Source: Clostridia bacterium (GTDB lineage Bacteria > Bacillota > Clostridia > UMGS1883). Taken from it: 11,187 nucleotides of DNA. Within the stretch, counting starts at the first letter, position 1. Every line of letters starts with the position of its first letter. Positions 7,486-11,187 of the stretch are shown here, piece by piece. The stretch lies in assembly GCA_017468215.1 (NCBI GenBank), contig JAFUJG010000122.1:1-11187 (forward strand). The letters are read 5' to 3'. Under the pieces are notes generated by a model, which was not told the DNA's origin, did no database searches, and was given only the letters and a program-made list of their open reading frames with translations. The position numbers and the translations under genes are program-made.

Positions 7486-8925
7486 TTGCTTTTATCCTTT
7501 CTTGCTACGATTGTAGCAGTAGCTTCTTCATTTGGGATTACATTTCTTTTTTTTAAACATTATTATATAGATTTTTCCTTTGCACTTTATTTTTTGTCTT
7601 TAGCTACAGCATTTTTAACATGGCTGTTTACCATACCCCAGAAAACATATCTTAAACCGTTTATGACCTTTGCGGCTTGCTTTATGCTTTTTTGCATTGT
7701 ATACAACTTTCTGGTTGCCTTGCCGCTTTTTATAGCGGTCATTATTGTATGCCTGCTTCTGCCTCGCAGATATACAAAAGAGCGGATTTTGTTTGCTGAC
7801 AACAGTGTACCCGTTTTTATCCGCTATAACAGAAAGATTTCACCAAGGCGGCATTTAAGCCGTATGTGCATAATTTCGGGATTAGTTGCAATGGTGTTGT
7901 TTTTAGCAACATTTTCCCTTCCTTCGCCTTATGGCGTGTGGGGCATAAAAGCCTTTCCGGTTGACCTTGCTGAAAAGGTGCTGTATTCTGACGAGGCGGT
8001 GCCTTCGGGCATGGTAACCTGTGCTACAGGCTATGACAACGCCGCCATACTTATAAATTCGTTTACGGAAATAGAAACAGCAGAGGGCATCATGCCCTCC
8101 CCCGCCCAGAGTGCAGGTATGCTCATAGGTGATGTTATTACAACAATTGATTCGCAAAGAGCAAAGCTTTCAGACTTTCTTACAAAGGGACCCGACGGAA
8201 AAACAGTTGAGGTTGCTTTTGCCCGTTCTGATAATAAGGGAAACGTTACACATCACACTGTTACCTTAGAGCCTCATTACAGTATTAAAGACAAAAAATA
8301 CATGATAGGCATAACCTACTATGATGCTTACATGATAGGTATGTACTCCTCTGTTCAGACTGTTTCCTTCATGTATCCGGAAAACGGAATTTTTGCCGCA
8401 ACGGCACACTCCTCCGACATGGAAACTAAAACAGACCATTACACCCATATTATAAAAAGTGCCAACGTTACCGGTAGAGACGATACAGGGCTTGTTGCAA
8501 CAGCGGGCGATGTTTTAGGCGAAATTTTTCTGATGAACCGCTACGGCTCCTTTGGTATATGGGTTCCTGAGGGCGGCAATCCCCTTCCCATTGCTAAAAA
8601 GAACGATATAAGACTGGGCAAGGCAACAATGCTCTCATCCTTTGAGGATAATATCGTTAAAGAATATGAGGTGACTGTAACAGGCACCTACAGAATAGAT
8701 AACCGTGACGTAATCTGCCTTTTGGCAACGGATGAGCGTATAAAGGATTTTGGCGGTATCACAAGAGGCATGTCGGGAAGCCCTATTATACAGAACGGGA
8801 AAATAATCGGCGCACTTTCCAACACTGACAGCGAAGGCTATTGTGCATACGCAACCTTTGCCTATGACATGGCACATGAAATTTATATGAACGCAGACAA
8901 ACTTACATTAAATAAGGAGGACTGA
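7486..8925 (+). CDS. SpoIVB-family (S55) serine peptidase with polytopic membrane N-terminus
   Basis: The protein has 479 residues and starts at TTG. Residues 1-95 are very hydrophobic and could span the membrane about four times; a basic stretch (112-126, RYNRKISPRRHLSR) and another membrane span (about 127-145) follow. After that comes an extracytoplasmic part: a PDZ-like segment (about 204-262, with SAGMLIGDVITTIDSQ) and an S55 peptidase domain. Candidate catalytic residues match SpoIVB: His308 (AATAHSSD), Asp416 (ATDERI) and Ser430 in GMSGSPIIQNGK. SpoIVB is secreted between the two sporulation membranes, where it cleaves SpoIVFA to release the sigma-K protease. Standard SpoIVB is about 430 residues with one N-terminal span, so this is a divergent paralog and its substrate is unknown. 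The promoter looks vegetative rather than sporulation-specific. The ribosome binding site of the next gene lies inside its last codons and only 2 bases separate them, so they form an operon. Confidence 0.87.
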   Translation: MLLSFLATIVAVASSFGITFLFFKHYYIDFSFALYFLSLATAFLTWLFTIPQKTYLKPFMTFAACFMLFCIVYNFLVALPLFIAVIIVCLLLPRRYTKERILFADNSVPVFIRYNRKISPRRHLSRMCIISGLVAMVLFLATFSLPSPYGVWGIKAFPVDLAEKVLYSDEAVPSGMVTCATGYDNAAILINSFTEIETAEGIMPSPAQSAGMLIGDVITTIDSQRAKLSDFLTKGPDGKTVEVAFARSDNKGNVTHHTVTLEPHYSIKDKKYMIGITYYDAYMIGMYSSVQTVSFMYPENGIFAATAHSSDMETKTDHYTHIIKSANVTGRDDTGLVATAGDVLGEIFLMNRYGSFGIWVPEGGNPLPIAKKNDIRLGKATMLSSFEDNIVKEYEVTVTGTYRIDNRDVICLLATDERIKDFGGITRGMSGSPIIQNGKIIGALSNTDSEGYCAYATFAYDMAHEIYMNADKLTLNKED

Positions 8926-8927
8926 TT

Positions 8928-10025
8928 ATGGTTCTTGAAAAAAGCACCCCTGTTACCCGGGAGCGAAATTGGGGGATTGATTTACTCAGAATAGTTTCCA
9001 TGTTTATGGTGGTTTTATTGCACATATTAGGCCCCGGCGGAATAATATACGAATCGGGCAAGCTTACCCCCATGTACAACATCGTGTGGCTTGTGGAAAT
9101 GATGGCTTTCTGTGCGGTCAATTGCTACGGTCTGATTTCAGGCTTCGTAGGTGTTGACACAAAATTCAAGTACTCAAACTTTGTGCTCATATGGTTGCAG
9201 GTTGTTTTTTACACCGTGGGCATCACATTGTTTTTTCACTTTAAGTACCCCGATACAATCCCTCTGAGCCAGGTAATAAGGTCAGCTTTTCCTGTTTCTC
9301 ACAATTTTTATTGGTACTTTACCGCATACGCAGGGTTGTTCTTTCTTATGCCTTTGCTTAACAAGGGCGTGAAAAGTCTTTCGAAAAAACAAGCGGCAAT
9401 TCTAATTATCACCATGTTTTTTGGTCTTTCCGTGCTTCCTTTGATAAGCGGTACAGACCCCTTCCGTGTGGTGCAAGGTTACAGTACCGTGTGGCTTATA
9501 TTCCTTTATCTTGTAGGTGCTTACGTAAAACTTCACGGACTTTTCAAAAGCAAAATTATTCTGCCTCTTATTTTGTATGCAGCAGCAACTTTTACCTCCT
9601 GGGGTATGAAGCTCTATAACGAGACCGTTGCCCCCTGCGACAAATGGAATGAGCTTGCCAGCGGTGTTTATGTTCAGTACTCTGCTCCCATGGCATTCAT
9701 TTCGGGGTTGGCGATTTTTCTTATTTTTTCACAGATTAAGCTCTCTCCCAAGGCAGGAAAGGTTATATCCTTTATTTCTGCATCCTCTTTCGGGGTTTAT
9801 ATTATTCATAATCATCCTCTTATGTGGGACAGATTGATTACATACAAATATGCTTCGTATGTAAATTTAAGCATTCCCAAGCTGTTGGGAGCAGTGCTTC
9901 TTACGGCAATTTGTTTTTTTGCTGTTATGTCCCTGGTTGATACGGTAAGATTGTTACTTTTTAAGCTTCTCAAGCTTAAACCTCTTTTGCAAAAGGCAGA
10001 AAATAAAATACTGGGCGAATTATAA
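8928..10025 (+). CDS. Acyltransferase-3 family integral membrane O-acyltransferase
   Basis: This 365-residue protein has about ten predicted membrane spans and matches the acyltransferase-3 family (OafA, WecH, OatA membrane domain), which transfers acetyl or other short acyl groups to hydroxyls of surface glycans or lipids. The family's Arg-x10-His motif is visible as Arg21 and His32 (LLRIVSMFMVVLLH), with the essential His at the end of the first span. Other family-like segments are NFYWYFTAYAGLFFLMPLLN (126-145) and SSFGVYIIHNHPL (286-298). There is no C-terminal SGNH domain. AAGGAGG (8914-8920) lies 7 bases before the ATG and inside the upstream gene, so the two proteins are probably made together. 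Transcription ends at the hairpin at 10040. The acceptor is unknown; an envelope polymer is the likely class. Confidence 0.9.
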   Translation: MVLEKSTPVTRERNWGIDLLRIVSMFMVVLLHILGPGGIIYESGKLTPMYNIVWLVEMMAFCAVNCYGLISGFVGVDTKFKYSNFVLIWLQVVFYTVGITLFFHFKYPDTIPLSQVIRSAFPVSHNFYWYFTAYAGLFFLMPLLNKGVKSLSKKQAAILIITMFFGLSVLPLISGTDPFRVVQGYSTVWLIFLYLVGAYVKLHGLFKSKIILPLILYAAATFTSWGMKLYNETVAPCDKWNELASGVYVQYSAPMAFISGLAIFLIFSQIKLSPKAGKVISFISASSFGVYIIHNHPLMWDRLITYKYASYVNLSIPKLLGAVLLTAICFFAVMSLVDTVRLLLFKLLKLKPLLQKAENKILGEL

Positions 10026-10039
10026 AAGACATGAAATAT

Positions 10040-10073
10040 AAAACGGATGTTGCTCTAATGCAACATCCGTTTT
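10040..10073. terminator. Bidirectional terminator between convergent genes
   Basis: A perfect 14-bp inverted repeat (arms 10040-10053 and 10060-10073, core ACGGATGTTGC) encloses a 6-base loop TCTAAT. The plus strand runs into TTTTTATT and the minus strand into TTTTATATTTC, so it can stop the acyltransferase transcript (stop 15 bases away) and the proA transcript. It begins 2 bases after the second in-frame stop of proA (10076-10078). Confidence 0.9.
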
Positions 10074-10075
10074 TA

Positions 10076-10114
10076 TTATCTTATCTGACCTGTGCCTTCG
10101 ATGATATATTTATA
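10076..10114 (-). pseudogene. Detached C-terminal tail of proA after a premature TAA
   Basis: In the proA frame, immediately after the TAA at 10117-10115, the sequence reads YKYIIEGTGQIR and then a second TAA (10078-10076). This is the usual C-terminal end of ProA proteins, which follow GPMGL..LT with a YK/TKY...G.GQIR tail. The 12 residues are separated from the enzyme only by the stop codon, with no frameshift. Confidence 0.8.
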
Positions 10115-11187
10115 TTATGTAATTTCTTTTAATCCCATAGGACCACGTGCATGGAGTTTTTGAGTGGAAATACCCATCTCTGCACCAAAGCCAAATTCGC
10201 CGCCGTCGGTAAATCGGGTGGAGGAGTTGTGGTAAACAGCAGCAGAGTTAACCTCACGGAAAAACTTTTGTGCATTGTCGCCATTTTCAGTAATAATTGC
10301 CTCTGAGTGGTGCGTGGAATATTTTTCAATGTGAGCAATTGCCTCGTCAATATCCTCTACAACCTTAACCGATATGATAAGGTCCAAAAATTCTGTGGCA
10401 AAGTCTTCCTCGGTTGCCGCTTCTACCGGAATAATTGCCTGTGTTTTTTCACAGCCGAGGATTTTGCAGCCTTTTGATTTAAGTGCCACATATATCACAG
10501 GCAGGAATGTTCTTGCAATGCTTTCGTGAACAAGAAGTGTTTCGGCCGCATTGCACACACCTGTGCGCTGGGTTTTTGCATTTATGATAATTTCTGTTGC
10601 CATTGCATAGGACACATCGTCGTCCACATAGATGTGACAGTTTCCTGTACCTGTTTCGATAACAGGCACGGTTGCGTTCTGAACAACGCTCTTTATGAGA
10701 CCTGCACCGCCACGGGGAATGAGCACGTCGAGATATTCGTTCATTTTCATCATGGCTGTTGCACTTTCACGGCTTGTATCCTCACAAAGCATAATGACAT
10801 CGGGAGAAATATTGGTTTGTTCCAGCGCTGAGCGCATAACCTTTACAATACACTTGTTTGAGTTTATTGCATCGCTTCCGCCACGAAGCAACACGCTGCT
10901 GCCGCCTTTAAGGCACAACACTGCTGCATCTGCGGTAACGTTGGGGCGAGCCTCGTAGATTATGCCTATTACACCCATGGGTACACGCACCTTTTTAAGC
11001 TTTAACCCATTGGGACGGCTCCACTCCTCGCACACCTCGCCGATAGGGTCGTCAAGCTTTGTAATCTCCCTTACGGAAGCTGCAATGGCTTTTATTCTTT
11101 CCTCGGTGAGAAGAAGCCTGTCAACAAGAGACTCCTTTATACCTTTTTCATGGGCCGTTTCAATATCTTTTTTGTTTTCTGTAATTA
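10115..11187 (-). CDS. proA: Gamma-glutamyl phosphate reductase, N-terminus outside window, C-terminus cut by a stop codon
   Basis: ProA reduces gamma-glutamyl phosphate with NADPH to glutamate semialdehyde in the second step of proline synthesis, in the cytoplasm. The frame is open from the window edge (first full codon at 11185, [11 protein letters not shown]) to TAA 10115, giving 356 visible residues. By comparison with E. coli ProA (417 residues), about 45 N-terminal residues are missing, so no start can be given. Family segments include [17 protein letters not shown], the catalytic Cys (codon 10555-10553) in [14 protein letters not shown], and HARGPMGL near the end. The protein ends at GLKEIT, 12 residues short, while the conserved tail remains in frame after the stop. 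In aldehyde-dehydrogenase-fold enzymes the C-terminal strand helps form the oligomer, so function may be reduced or lost. A sequencing error is the main alternative. It would normally be paired with proB, which is not in the window. Confidence 0.93.
   Translation of the reverse strand, partial: ITENKKDIETAHEKGIKESLVDRLLLTEERIKAIAASVREITKLDDPIGEVCEEWSRPNGLKLKKVRVPMGVIGIIYEARPNVTADAAVLCLKGGSSVLLRGGSDAINSNKCIVKVMRSALEQTNISPDVIMLCEDTSRESATAMMKMNEYLDVLIPRGGAGLIKSVVQNATVPVIETGTGNCHIYVDDDVSYAMATEIIINAKTQRTGVCNAAETLLVHESIARTFLPVIYVALKSKGCKILGCEKTQAIIPVEAATEEDFATEFLDLIISVKVVEDIDEAIAHIEKYSTHHSEAIITENGDNAQKFFREVNSAAVYHNSSTRFTDGGEFGFGAEMGISTQKLHARGPMGLKEIT

Noticed and set aside
10115..10117. Genetic code change with TAA read as an amino acid
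   Set aside because: Patatin, DUF2779, galE and the acyltransferase-3 gene all end in TAA at their expected family ends, so TAA is a normal stop here. A local event in proA is simpler.
11033..11035. GTG at 11035 as the start of proA
   Set aside because: The frame continues upstream with clear ProA sequence ([14 protein letters not shown]...) to the window edge, so this codon is an internal Val.

Overview
The window looks like a piece of a chromosome from an anaerobic, low-to-mid GC Firmicute, most likely a gut-type Clostridia. This rests on the strong AGGAGG-type ribosome binding sites, TTG start usage, a SpoIVB-family (S55) peptidase and a PreP/M16C peptidase; no rRNA or other taxonomic marker is present, so it is an inference. 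There is no tRNA, insertion sequence, prophage or CRISPR array. Almost all of the sequence is coding, and all non-coding gaps are under 140 bases.

Left part, all minus strand, in transcription order from right to left: galE (7355-6345); a hairpin terminator; a two-domain hexapeptide acyltransferase fusion (6272-4791); a DUF2779 protein that joins a Cas4-like N-terminal half with a DEDD exonuclease-like C-terminal half (4781-3363); a patatin-like phospholipase (3325-2477); a second hairpin; and an M16C zinc peptidase whose end lies outside the window (2409-1). The acyltransferase, DUF2779 and patatin genes are packed with gaps of 9 and 37 bases and probably share a transcript.

Right part: a 130-base divergent promoter region (7356-7485) serves galE to the left and, to the right, a plus-strand pair made of a multi-membrane-pass SpoIVB-like serine peptidase (7486-8925) and an acyltransferase-3 membrane protein (8928-10025). 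A strong bidirectional terminator (10040-10073) separates this pair from convergent proA (10115-11187, minus, start outside the window).

Points that deserve most attention: (1) proA carries an in-frame TAA 12 codons before its expected end, and the conserved tail is still readable after it; (2) the DUF2779 protein keeps the four cysteines of an Fe-S nuclease and its exonuclease motifs but has lost the E-x-K of the PD-(D/E)XK site; (3) the hexapeptide acyltransferase is fused to a roughly 300-residue domain that I do not recognise with confidence; (4) a SpoIVB-type protease with an intact H/D/S triad sits behind a polytopic membrane domain and a vegetative-looking promoter, coupled to a membrane acyltransferase; (5) GalE has Cys at the substrate-gate position, predicting use of UDP-GlcNAc/GalNAc as well as UDP-Glc/Gal. 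I see no complete, clearly novel defence or mobile system here.
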